Source: JBBRHH01 sp038222915 (GTDB lineage: Bacteria > Planctomycetota > Phycisphaerae > Tepidisphaerales > Tepidisphaeraceae). Taken from it: a DNA stretch of 33,689 bases. The DNA lies in the NCBI GenBank assembly GCA_038222915.1, contig JBBRHH010000004.1, positions 1 through 33,689 of the forward strand, in the 5' to 3' direction. The position numbers were made by a program, and so were the translations under genes. Below the pieces are notes generated by a model. That model ran no database searches, was not told the DNA's origin, and saw only the letters and a list, made by a program, of their open reading frames with translations. Each line of letters starts with the position of its first letter. Position 1 is the first letter of the stretch. Of this stretch, positions 24,801-32,319 are shown piece by piece.

Positions 24801-25880
24801 ATGAACCGATCCTTGTCCATCTTCTTCATCCTGGTCGTATCGGCGGTACTGTCGCCGACTGCGGAGGCAGTGAAGGTCGCGGACATCACAAGCATCAGCG
24901 GCCAGCGCACGTATGTGCTGGCAGGCTGGGGCCTCGTGGTCGGTCTCAAGGGTACGGGGGACGGCGGCGATTTCCAACCGGCGATTCGTCCGCTGGCCGC
25001 GATGCTTTCCAAGCTGGCCGACCCGTCGACCGTTCGAGACCTGGCGAACGCTCAGAATGTGGCCCTGGTCACGGTCAGCGTCACGCTTCCGGCCACGGGA
25101 GTACGCAACGGCGACCACATTGACACCTATGTAACCAGCGTGGGCGCGGCCGCCAGCCTGCGCGGCGGACGGCTTATCTTCACGCCATTGCAGGTCCCCC
25201 TGCCCAATGGCGGGATCTTTGCTCATGCCGACGGCCAGGTCATTCTGGAAGATCCGACCAGCCCGCTGACGGGAATCATCAAGGGCGGTGCCGTGATGGA
25301 CGCGGATCTGCCGGCCAAGACGATCAACGAGAAGGGCCAGCTCATGCTGATCCTGAAGAGCCCCGCGGCGAGTTGGACCGCCGCGAGCACGATAGCCAAG
25401 ATCATTAATGATTCTGAAGGACAGAACGGCGAAACCATTGCGGTGGCGCTTGACCCGAAGAACGTGCGGGTGACGATCCCGACGCTCGAGCTTGAAAAGC
25501 CAGACAGCTTCATCAGCCGTGTGCAGCGACTACCGGTTCCCATGTTCTCTTCCGAAGCTCGTGTTGAGATCAACGAGACAACTGACACATTGATTGTTTC
25601 GGGCGACGTGGAGATCAGCCCGGTGGTGATCAGCCATCGCGGGCTCACAATCAGCACCATCAACCCCCCACCGGTGGCATCGGTTCGCACCCCACTGATT
25701 ACGGACAAAACTGCGGTTGCGCTGGACACCGCCAAGTCGGGCGGCGCGAAACTGCAGGACGTTGTAGACGCGCTGGACCAACTCAAGGTGCCCGCGGCGG
25801 AACGCATCGTCATCGTCAAAGAGCTTTATCGCACCGGCCATCTGCACGCGAAGCTGCTTGTAAATGGTGTTGAGCAATGA
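24801..25880 (+). CDS. flgI: Flagellar P-ring protein FlgI
   Basis: 359 aa, the usual length. It forms the P-ring in the peptidoglycan layer after export by the general secretion pathway. The signal peptide ends AEA|VKVAD, followed by the very conserved ISGQRTYVLAGWGLVVGLKGTGDGG. Further conserved blocks are NVALVTVSVTLPATGVRNGDHID, GGRLIFTPLQVPLPNGGIFAHADG, and C-terminal TAKSGGAKLQDVVDALDQLKVPAAERI. Translation has no obvious ribosome site of its own and may be controlled by the hairpin upstream. Confidence 0.96.
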   Translation: MNRSLSIFFILVVSAVLSPTAEAVKVADITSISGQRTYVLAGWGLVVGLKGTGDGGDFQPAIRPLAAMLSKLADPSTVRDLANAQNVALVTVSVTLPATGVRNGDHIDTYVTSVGAAASLRGGRLIFTPLQVPLPNGGIFAHADGQVILEDPTSPLTGIIKGGAVMDADLPAKTINEKGQLMLILKSPAASWTAASTIAKIINDSEGQNGETIAVALDPKNVRVTIPTLELEKPDSFISRVQRLPVPMFSSEARVEINETTDTLIVSGDVEISPVVISHRGLTISTINPPPVASVRTPLITDKTAVALDTAKSGGAKLQDVVDALDQLKVPAAERIVIVKELYRTGHLHAKLLVNGVEQ

Positions 25881-25929
25881 CGCCGATTCGCGATTGATCC
25901 CCATCGACCCGGTTTGCGTCGGAGACGCT

Positions 25930-26619
25930 ATGAACCCCACCCTGCTCCCAACAACATCCAAATCAGCCGCGCATCTCCCGCTTGGCGCGTTGAGCGGAGA
26001 AGATTTCCTCTCCAACACGACGACTTCCAAAAATCCCTTCGCGAGCATCCTGGCGCTTCCAACCAACGCGGAAGCAGAGAAGAGCCATCCGCGCACCTTT
26101 TCGATGGAGACGGATTTCTGGCAGGGGTTTAAACCGGTCGCGGCGACGGCTGCGATTAAGCCGTTGGGGCGGGATACGGACTTCGTGAACGGCATTGGCG
26201 CCGCACTTCACGCTCCCTCTGCGACAGAATCACAGGCACAACAAGGCGCTGACGAAGCCACGACAGAACATCGGAAACTGGAGAAGACAGCGCAGAAATG
26301 GGTGGCACAGACGTTCTTCGGAACGCTGATGAAGCAGATGCGCAACAGCCCATTTAAATCGAAAATGTTCGACGGCGGCCGGGGTGGCGAAGCCTTCACC
26401 GAAATGTTCGACCAGAAGCTGATCGAGCACATGTCGCGTTCATCCGGCAAAAAGCTTGTGGGAAACATCGTGCGACGACTTGAAGCGAAGAAGGCATACG
26501 CGAAAGGCCAGACCAAAAAGGATCTGACCCCTCAAGATCTGAACACGTTGAATATGGGTGAGCGGCAGAACACAGGTGCTCTCAACGCAATGAGGATACA
26601 TGTCCCGCCAACTCGCTGA
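25930..26619 (+). CDS. flgJ: FlgJ-like rod-binding protein (no muramidase domain)
   Basis: 229 aa from the ATG at 25930, five bases after CGGAG; an in-frame ATG at 25864 overlaps flgI and lacks a site. The first 115 residues are poorly structured. Residues about 130-190 match the FlgJ N-terminal rod-binding domain: AQTFFGTLMKQMR, GGRGGEAFTEMFDQKLIEHMS and KKLVGNIVRRL. The glucosaminidase domain of enteric FlgJ is absent, as in many non-enteric bacteria, so a separate peptidoglycan hydrolase must open the wall. Its basic tail overlaps the flgN start by 20 bases. Confidence 0.88.
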   Translation: MNPTLLPTTSKSAAHLPLGALSGEDFLSNTTTSKNPFASILALPTNAEAEKSHPRTFSMETDFWQGFKPVAATAAIKPLGRDTDFVNGIGAALHAPSATESQAQQGADEATTEHRKLEKTAQKWVAQTFFGTLMKQMRNSPFKSKMFDGGRGGEAFTEMFDQKLIEHMSRSSGKKLVGNIVRRLEAKKAYAKGQTKKDLTPQDLNTLNMGERQNTGALNAMRIHVPPTR

Positions 26620-27091
26620 ACTTGAAGCTGTCCTCCAGCACATGATCTCTGAGCATGTCAAGCTCGCGAAGCATCTCGATGCGCATCAGGCGGCAATGCG
26701 GAAGATGGACATGCGCGCCATGGATGACGCGAGCAAGCTCGAAGAAGGCGCGCGGCTGCGCATCGGGACACTCGAATCGCGCCGGCGGGTGCTCGTGAAC
26801 CAACTGGCCGCGATGCACGGCATCGCCGGAAAAGCAACCATCATCGCTCTGGCGGACGCAATCCCGGACAGCAAAGCCAAATTATTGGGATTGCGCGACG
26901 AGCTGAAGGCGGTCGTACAGCACACCGCGGCACGGGCGACCATTGCCGGACGACTGGCTGTAGCGATTGCCGGCCATTTGAACACCGCGGTTCGACTCAT
27001 CGCCGGCGCCGTGGAGCAAGCGGGCCTGTATACGAAATATGGTGTTCCAAAAGTGTCGAATCGAATCGGAGTGATTGAAGCGGTGGGTTAA
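26600..27091 (+). CDS. flgN: FlgN-like export chaperone for FlgK/FlgL
   Basis: 163 aa, almost wholly alpha-helical with long amphipathic helices (LAELEAVLQHMISEHVKLAKHL, EEGARLRIGTLESRRRVLVNQLAAMHG), as expected for the FlgN family. FlgN binds the C-termini of the hook-filament junction proteins FlgK and FlgL and delivers them to the type III export gate. The gene lies directly before flgK and flgL, its clients. It starts inside the end of flgJ, so coupling is likely. Sequence identity to enteric FlgN is low; the call rests on helix pattern and position. Confidence 0.82.
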   Translation: MSRQLAELEAVLQHMISEHVKLAKHLDAHQAAMRKMDMRAMDDASKLEEGARLRIGTLESRRRVLVNQLAAMHGIAGKATIIALADAIPDSKAKLLGLRDELKAVVQHTAARATIAGRLAVAIAGHLNTAVRLIAGAVEQAGLYTKYGVPKVSNRIGVIEAVG

Positions 27092-27111
27092 ACCGCCGGC
27101 GAAACACGCAC

Positions 27112-28812
27112 ATGACCCTGATCAGCGCACTCAACATCGGCAAGTCGGCCCTGGCCGTTCAGCAGGCAGCGCTGCAGGTCACCGGCAACAACATTGCCAA
27201 CGCGGGGAATGCTGATTTTACGCGACAGTCGGCAGCGATCTCACCCACCGAAGATCAGCAGCTTGGGCCGGGCATGTTCGTCGGCACCGGCGTCAACATC
27301 ACCGGAATCAGCCGGCAGATCGACAATGCGCTCAATGGCCGGCTGAATAGCAGCATCAGCGACTCGCAGAGCGCGACCACCCAATCAGAATATTTGAGTC
27401 GCGTCGAGGCGACGTTCAACGAGCTCAGCGACAATGATCTTTCGACGCGGATGAGCACGTTCTTCAACAGCTGGTCCAACCTGGCCAACAAGCCTCAGGA
27501 CATTGGACTTCGGCAGGTCGTTCTCGACAACGGCGGTTCGGTGGCAGGAGAAGTCCAGTCAATGCGCACCGCGCTGACAAGTCTGCAGGATGACGTGAAT
27601 TCACGTGTGACCGACCTTGCCGGGACTGCCAACGATCTGGCACAGCAGGTGGCAGATCTGAACGGCGCAATTACGACGGCCGAAGGGGGCGGCACTGGAA
27701 CAGCCAATGCGCTGCGCGACCAGCGAGACGCGGCGATCAAGCAACTTTCACAACTGATGGATGTGAAGGTGGTCGACCAGGGCAACGGCTCGGTGAACCT
27801 GACGATTGGATCCGAGCCGCTGGTTCTTGGCACCACCAATCGTGGGATCACCACCAAGCAGGACGCCAGCAGTGGGCGTCCCGTCACGGAACTGATCATC
27901 AAGGCCGACAACGGAACCATCGAGATCAACAGTGGCGAACTGGGCGCGCTGACACAGGTCCGCGGCAAGATCGACAACGTGATCGGACAACTGGACTCGC
28001 TGGCGAAGAACCTGATCTTTGAACTGAACAAGGTGCACGGTTCGGGTCAGGGCCTGGACGGTTTTTCGGATGTGACGGCCGAGAACGGCGTGAACGACGC
28101 GACAGCCGCGCTCAACGATCCGAAAACAAACCTGAAGTTTACTCCGACCAACGGAAGCTTTGTCGTCCACGTAAAGCAAAAGGGAAGCGGGCTGGAGACT
28201 AGCACGCTGGTGAAAGTGGATCTGGACGGGCAGAACAACAACGACACGACGCTCAACTCATTGGCCACGAGCCTGGATGCGGTCGACGGCATCGGGGCGA
28301 AAGTGGTCGCTGGAAAATTGCAGATCACCGCCGACAACGGCGACACCACATTCAACTTCAGCCAGGACAGCAGCGGAACGCTCGCGTCGCTGGGCATCAA
28401 TACTTTCTTCAGCGGCGACAGTGCGCTGAATATCGCCGTGAACAAGTCGCTGCAGGATGATCCTTCCAAACTCGCGGCCTCTAAGAACGGGGAGATCGGC
28501 GACAACCAGACAGCAATTGCAATCGCCAATCTTGAGTCGGCGCCTGTTGCGGCCCTGAAAGGCGCAAGCCTCAAGGACAGCTATGAGGCAATGGTCAACG
28601 GCGTCGCGGGCGATGTTGCCACTTCGAAGACCAACGCGGAGGCCGCATCGGCAATCAAAGACACACTGACCGCCCAACGTGAAGCGCTGAGCGGTGTCAG
28701 CCTCGATGAAGAGGCGATCAATCTGGTCAAACAACAGCGTGCCTATCAAGGCGCGGCCCGGTTCATCAGCGCAGTGGACGACATGATGAAAACGCTTCTG
28801 GCGATCACCTAA
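27112..28812 (+). CDS. flgK: Flagellar hook-associated protein 1 FlgK
   Basis: 566 aa; it joins the hook to the filament. The N-terminus IGKSALAVQQAALQVTGNNIANAGNADFTRQ is a textbook rod/hook signature. FNELSDNDLSTRMSTFFNSWSNLANKP and NALRDQRDAAIKQLSQLMDV are FlgK-specific. Residues about 335-445 form an inserted beta-rich module (FTPTNGSFVVHVKQKGSG, AKVVAGKLQITADNGDTTFNF) like the variable outer domain. The C-terminus GVSLDEEAINLVKQQRAYQGAARFI is the canonical assembly and FlgN-binding helix. No clear Shine-Dalgarno is seen. Confidence 0.96.
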   Translation: MTLISALNIGKSALAVQQAALQVTGNNIANAGNADFTRQSAAISPTEDQQLGPGMFVGTGVNITGISRQIDNALNGRLNSSISDSQSATTQSEYLSRVEATFNELSDNDLSTRMSTFFNSWSNLANKPQDIGLRQVVLDNGGSVAGEVQSMRTALTSLQDDVNSRVTDLAGTANDLAQQVADLNGAITTAEGGGTGTANALRDQRDAAIKQLSQLMDVKVVDQGNGSVNLTIGSEPLVLGTTNRGITTKQDASSGRPVTELIIKADNGTIEINSGELGALTQVRGKIDNVIGQLDSLAKNLIFELNKVHGSGQGLDGFSDVTAENGVNDATAALNDPKTNLKFTPTNGSFVVHVKQKGSGLETSTLVKVDLDGQNNNDTTLNSLATSLDAVDGIGAKVVAGKLQITADNGDTTFNFSQDSSGTLASLGINTFFSGDSALNIAVNKSLQDDPSKLAASKNGEIGDNQTAIAIANLESAPVAALKGASLKDSYEAMVNGVAGDVATSKTNAEAASAIKDTLTAQREALSGVSLDEEAINLVKQQRAYQGAARFISAVDDMMKTLLAIT

Positions 28813-28826
28813 ATCAAACGTTCCCC

Positions 28827-30755
28827 ATGTCCATCATTCCCATCCAACTCGCCCGTGTGAGCAACCTGCTGAAGAGCAGCGTCGCAACCGGATCGATCGC
28901 AACGACCCAGGCGTCGTTGCTCGAGGTGCAGAATGAGCTGAGCACGGGAAAGCAGATCAACTCGCCAAGCGACGATCCGGGGAATGCCGCAATCGCCCAG
29001 CAATTGCACAAGGTTCTTGAGCAGCGCGATAGCTATTCGACGAATCTGAAAAACGCCCAGAGCCAGCTTGGCGAGGTCGATTCATCACTGAGCGACTTGA
29101 ACGACCTGCTGCAGCAGGCGCAAACGATTGCGTCGGCCAATGTCGGTTCGGACGTGACTGCTGACGGCCGCAAGGCCGCCGCCGCGGTTGTCCAGAGCCT
29201 CTACAATCAGGCGCTGACGATCGGGAATCGCGATTTGAACGGCGTGCACCTTTTCGCCGGCGACCGTCAACCCGATCCGCCATTCGTTTCGGTGCAGGGC
29301 GGCGTCAAGTTCGTCGGTGATGACAATATCCTTCACAACAACACAGACGATGCGACGCAATCGGCTTTCATGGTCGACGGCAATCGCGTTTTTGGAGCAA
29401 CATCGACCCGCGTGCAGGGGAGCGTGAACCTCGATCCGACGCTGGCACCCAATACACGTCTGACGGACCTCGGCGGCGCGGGAAACGATGGCATTCACCT
29501 CGGCGGCATTCTGATCGGCAATGGAACGGTGAGCACATCGGTCGATCTCTCCCAGGCTGACACGATCCAGGATGTAATCGACCAGATCAATAAAGCCGCC
29601 GTTGGCGGAATCACCGCTTCGTTCTCCGCCGACGGCAAGGGGATTCAACTGAATGGAACCGGCGCTGATCAGATCAGTGTGCGCGAAGTGGGCGGCGGTT
29701 CGACCGCGTCCGATCTTGGACTTCTCACGACGACAACAAATGCGGCCGCCGTTCCAGTCAATGGCGCCGACCTCAGACCTCAGTTGACCCTTCTGACGCC
29801 GGTCGCATCCCTGCGCGGCGGAACGGGAATCGACCTGACCAGCGGGATTACGATCACCAACGGCGGTGTCACCGCCAATATCGATCTATCGGGCGCAAAC
29901 ACGGTTGAAGACATCCTTAACAAAATTAACGGCTCAAAGGCCGGCGTGGTCGCGAAGATCAACGCCGCCGGAAACGGGATCGACGTAGTTAATCCGATCC
30001 AGGGGCCATCCCTCACGATCGCGGAAAATGGCGGAACAACGGCCTCCGACCTTGGGATTCGAAGTTTCGCGTCTGACACGCCTCTGAGTCAATTGAATGG
30101 CGGCAAAGGCGTCCGCACCGCTGCGAGCGGAGCAGACCTTCAAATCACCCGCCGGGACGGAACGGCGTTCAGCGTTGAGTTGACAGCTGCACAAACGGTT
30201 CAGGACGTGATCGTCGCCATCAATACGGCCGACGGCGGCAACGGCCTGACGGCAAGCTTTGCCGCAACCGGCAATGGAATCGTTCTCACCGATACGACGG
30301 GTGGAGGCGGTGTGCTGTCGGCCAAGGACCTGAACAACTCGAATTCGACGGCCGATCTGGGTCTGAACGCATCAGTCACGGGATCGACCATCAACGGCAG
30401 CGACGTCAATGCGGTCGAGGCAAACGGGATTTTTGCCAACATCGGGAAACTGCGCGATGCGCTGCAGAGCAACAACATCGATGCGATTACCGCGTCGGGT
30501 GTTTCGATCAAGCAGGATCAGGACCGGGTGATTCAGATTCGCGGCGAGACCGGCGCACAGGTGCAGGAGTTGGAAGCGCGCGCCTCACATTTGGACGACC
30601 AGAACGTGGCAACCAAATCGCTTCTCTCTTCACTGGAAGATACCGACTTTACGACGGCTATCACGAAGTTTCAGACCCTTCAGCAGGCGTTGCAGGCAAA
30701 CTATCTCACCGCAAGCAAGGTGATGAACCAGTCACTGATGGATTTCCTCACATGA
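28827..30755 (+). CDS. flgL: Flagellar hook-associated protein 3 FlgL with flagellin-IN insert
   Basis: 642 aa, about twice the usual 300-320. The N-terminal helix LLEVQNELSTGKQINSPSDDP and the C-terminal LSSLEDTDFTTAITKFQTLQQALQANYLTASKVM show FlgL (HAP3). Between them are three tandem repeats at roughly 231-297, 338-412 and 446-516. Each has the form ...VDLSQADTIQDVIDQIN..., SFSADGKGIQL, ...TASDLGL, matching the flagellin hook IN motif family. They probably form extra surface domains at the hook-filament joint. The stop overlaps the start of a small ORF as ATGA. Confidence 0.93.
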   Translation: MSIIPIQLARVSNLLKSSVATGSIATTQASLLEVQNELSTGKQINSPSDDPGNAAIAQQLHKVLEQRDSYSTNLKNAQSQLGEVDSSLSDLNDLLQQAQTIASANVGSDVTADGRKAAAAVVQSLYNQALTIGNRDLNGVHLFAGDRQPDPPFVSVQGGVKFVGDDNILHNNTDDATQSAFMVDGNRVFGATSTRVQGSVNLDPTLAPNTRLTDLGGAGNDGIHLGGILIGNGTVSTSVDLSQADTIQDVIDQINKAAVGGITASFSADGKGIQLNGTGADQISVREVGGGSTASDLGLLTTTTNAAAVPVNGADLRPQLTLLTPVASLRGGTGIDLTSGITITNGGVTANIDLSGANTVEDILNKINGSKAGVVAKINAAGNGIDVVNPIQGPSLTIAENGGTTASDLGIRSFASDTPLSQLNGGKGVRTAASGADLQITRRDGTAFSVELTAAQTVQDVIVAINTADGGNGLTASFAATGNGIVLTDTTGGGGVLSAKDLNNSNSTADLGLNASVTGSTINGSDVNAVEANGIFANIGKLRDALQSNNIDAITASGVSIKQDQDRVIQIRGETGAQVQELEARASHLDDQNVATKSLLSSLEDTDFTTAITKFQTLQQALQANYLTASKVMNQSLMDFLT

Positions 30756-30946
30756 ACACGAAATCTGGCACAACCATTGCTGTAGGTACAGAAGTAAGTA
30801 TTGCAACTGTAGTATTTACGATTAATCGGACGTACCGCGCAGCAAATGCTGCCGACCAGCGCAGAACCGGCGCGGTCTGGAAAAAAATGGATGACTCGAT
30901 GAGACACAGCGGTGTCGATTCAGGTTTGAAACTTTGGGCGCGGTGA
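30752..30946 (+). CDS. Possible small ORF coupled to flgL
   Basis: 64 aa, starting at an ATGA overlap with the flgL stop, which favours coupled translation. The stretch is clearly AT-richer than the flanking genes (many A/T third positions), unlike the other genes here, and the product (TTIAVGTEVSIATVVFTINR) matches nothing I know. It may instead be the promoter and leader region of the following genes. Confidence 0.28.
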   Translation: MNTKSGTTIAVGTEVSIATVVFTINRTYRAANAADQRRTGAVWKKMDDSMRHSGVDSGLKLWAR

Positions 30947-30954
30947 ACCGCCCC

Positions 30955-31224
30955 ATGAAAAAATCCGGCGGGCACGGTTTGTGCTTCCCGGCGGCGCGAA
31001 GTGGACTTCGGCCGATGTTTCCGCCGCGGAATGCGGAGATGACCGGACCTGGCCGGATGCCGGGGACGGAAGAATGGGATGTGCTGGAGAGCGGCCAGGG
31101 ATGGCTGCTGCTTCACGGGTCGAATGGTTTTTTGTTCGCGGCGGATGCCGCGAGTGTCCAGCGGCTTGGCCGCGCAGAAATGGAGTTCTTATGGAGATCG
31201 AATCGACGCGTTTCGGGCTCGTGA
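30955..31224 (+). CDS. Hypothetical small protein upstream of fliW
   Basis: 89 aa from the ATG at 30955. Codon use is G/C-ending like that of the neighbouring flagellar genes, and the second half reads like a folded protein (EEWDVLESGQGWLLLHGSNGF, LFAADAASVQRLG), whereas the N-terminus is less convincing. It overlaps the fliW start by 34 bases. The competing frame that would extend fliW upstream is not protein-like. I recognise no family; a role with FliW/CsrA is possible only from position. Confidence 0.45.
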   Translation: MKKSGGHGLCFPAARSGLRPMFPPRNAEMTGPGRMPGTEEWDVLESGQGWLLLHGSNGFLFAADAASVQRLGRAEMEFLWRSNRRVSGS

Positions 31225-31640
31225 ATGTGGATGATGATCGCATCATCAATTTTTCGCGAGGCGTGCTGGGCTTTCCTGAGCACAAGCAATTCGCGCTTAT
31301 CCAGACGGGAGAAGAGAACTACTTCTTCTGGCTGCAGAGCGTGGACGACCCAAATCTGGCGTTCGTCGTCACCGATCCGAGCATCTTCTTCAAGGAGTAT
31401 GGATTCTCCTTGAAGGACGAAACCCAGGAGGAGCTGGGGCTGACCGACGAAGCCCACCTTCAGGTGTTCGTTATCTGCAACAAAGTCGGCGACTGGCTTA
31501 CCGGTAACCTGCAAGGACCGCTTGTGGTCAACGCGCAGAATCGGCTTGGTCAGCAGATTGTGCTCAATGAGAAAAAGTGGACGACGCGGCAGCCATTGTT
31601 GCGGTTGCAGGGTCAGATTCCGCTCGCGAAATCGGCCTAA
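31191..31640 (+). CDS. fliW: Flagellar assembly factor FliW
   Basis: 149 aa from the ATG at 31191, five bases after TGGAG (31181-31185), giving the normal length of about 150. FliW binds free flagellin and, allosterically, CsrA. When flagellin is low FliW sequesters CsrA and lifts its block on flagellin translation (known from Bacillus and Campylobacter). Seen here: TRFGLVNVDDDRIINFSRGVLGFPEHKQFAL, the family N-terminal core, then PNLAFVVTDPSIFF and the C-terminal NLQGPLVVNAQNRLGQQIVLN, both hallmark blocks. csrA and a flagellin gene follow, the classic partners. Confidence 0.96.
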   Translation: MEIESTRFGLVNVDDDRIINFSRGVLGFPEHKQFALIQTGEENYFFWLQSVDDPNLAFVVTDPSIFFKEYGFSLKDETQEELGLTDEAHLQVFVICNKVGDWLTGNLQGPLVVNAQNRLGQQIVLNEKKWTTRQPLLRLQGQIPLAKSA

Positions 31641-31755
31641 GGTGTCGGGCGCGCCACGGTCAGGATGATCGTGACGATCCCGCGCAGCCAGGAGATTGTC
31701 AGTGCGCCGGTCGGTGCTTCAGATCGCATGAAAGCGCCGCCGACAAGCAAAAGTT

Positions 31756-31861
31756 TGCGCACCAGGGAAGCGGCGCACGAAAGTAATTTCGTGAACCGCG
31801 GCGCGACACGGATGTCGCGCTCGAGAAGCGGGCCTGGACTGAAATTGGACTTTCAGGCCCG
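31756..31861 (+). promoter_or_regulatory. Structured csrA leader with GGA-loop hairpins
   Basis: Four stems occur in 106 bases. TGCGC/GCGCA is at 31756-31777. CACGAAA-GTAA-TTTCGTG lies at 31776-31793 (so it competes by two bases with the first). GCGCGACA-CGGA-TGTCGCGC is at 31801-31820. CTGAAA-TTGGAC-TTTCAG is at 31839-31856, enclosed by CGGGC/GCCCG. The last two put GGA in a tetra- and a hexaloop, the form CsrA binds. An alternative 8-bp stem, CGGGCCTG/CAGGCCCG, also leaves that last GGA unpaired. Two more GGA lie in the csrA Shine-Dalgarno (AGGAAGGAG). Confidence 0.55.
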
Positions 31862-31881
31862 TTACCCAGGAAGGAGCCAAT

Positions 31882-32133
31882 ATGTTGGTGCTGTCCCGTC
31901 AACGCGATGAAACGATCATGATCGGCGATAACATCGAAGTCACCGTGGTAGATATCCGCGGCGACAAGGTGCGTCTGGGGATCAATGCCCCCAAGGAGAT
32001 CAGCGTGCATCGCAAGGAAGTATACGATGCCATACGGCGTGAAAACCGTGAGGCCGCGCAGGTAAAACCCGAGGATCTTTCGGGTCTTGGAAAGATCAGT
32101 CCGAAGTCACCACGTAAAGAAGACCCCAAGTAA
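31882..32133 (+). CDS. csrA: Translational regulator CsrA
   Basis: 83 aa, with a strong AGGAAGGAG site six bases before the ATG. CsrA is a small dimeric beta-sheet protein that binds GGA motifs in mRNA leaders and usually blocks the ribosome site. MLVLSRQRDETIMIGDNIEV is canonical, and the RNA-binding residues Leu4, Arg6 and Arg44 (in SVHRKEVY) are kept. The C-terminal extension (about residues 52-83, basic end KSPRKEDPK) is longer than in enteric CsrA; longer tails are common in CsrA proteins that are controlled by FliW. Located between fliW and the flagellin gene. Confidence 0.97.
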   Translation: MLVLSRQRDETIMIGDNIEVTVVDIRGDKVRLGINAPKEISVHRKEVYDAIRRENREAAQVKPEDLSGLGKISPKSPRKEDPK

Positions 32134-32149
32134 TAGCACGCGATTGACG

Positions 32150-32317
32150 CCCGGCGTAGGCCGGGATGTTGTCCGCGACGGCGCAACCCACGCCGTGCGG
32201 GTGACGAAATCGCTCGCTCGACCGGAAGGCTCGCCGCCTGAAGGGTCCCAAGGGACTGGGACTCCACACATCCGCGCTCGCAAGGCGCGGTATGCCATCA
32301 ACAATCATGGAGGATTG
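32150..32317 (+). promoter_or_regulatory. Structured flagellin leader; Shine-Dalgarno in a GGA hexaloop
   Basis: Perfect stems are CCCGGC-GTAG-GCCGGG (32150-32165), ACGGCG/CGCCGT (32178-32196), CCGCGC/GCGCGG (32272-32290), and CAATC-ATGGAG-GATTG (32302-32317). In the last one the GGAGG Shine-Dalgarno (32309-32313) begins in the loop and ends in the stem, seven bases before the ATG. GGA in a hexaloop at the ribosome site is the signature of a CsrA target. Other GGA occur at 32223 and 32243. Confidence 0.6.
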
Positions 32318-32319
32318 GT

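Noticed and set aside
31906..31930. Sigma-28-like box GGCGATAA in csrA
   Set aside because: Inside the coding region and the upstream GAAA is at the wrong distance.
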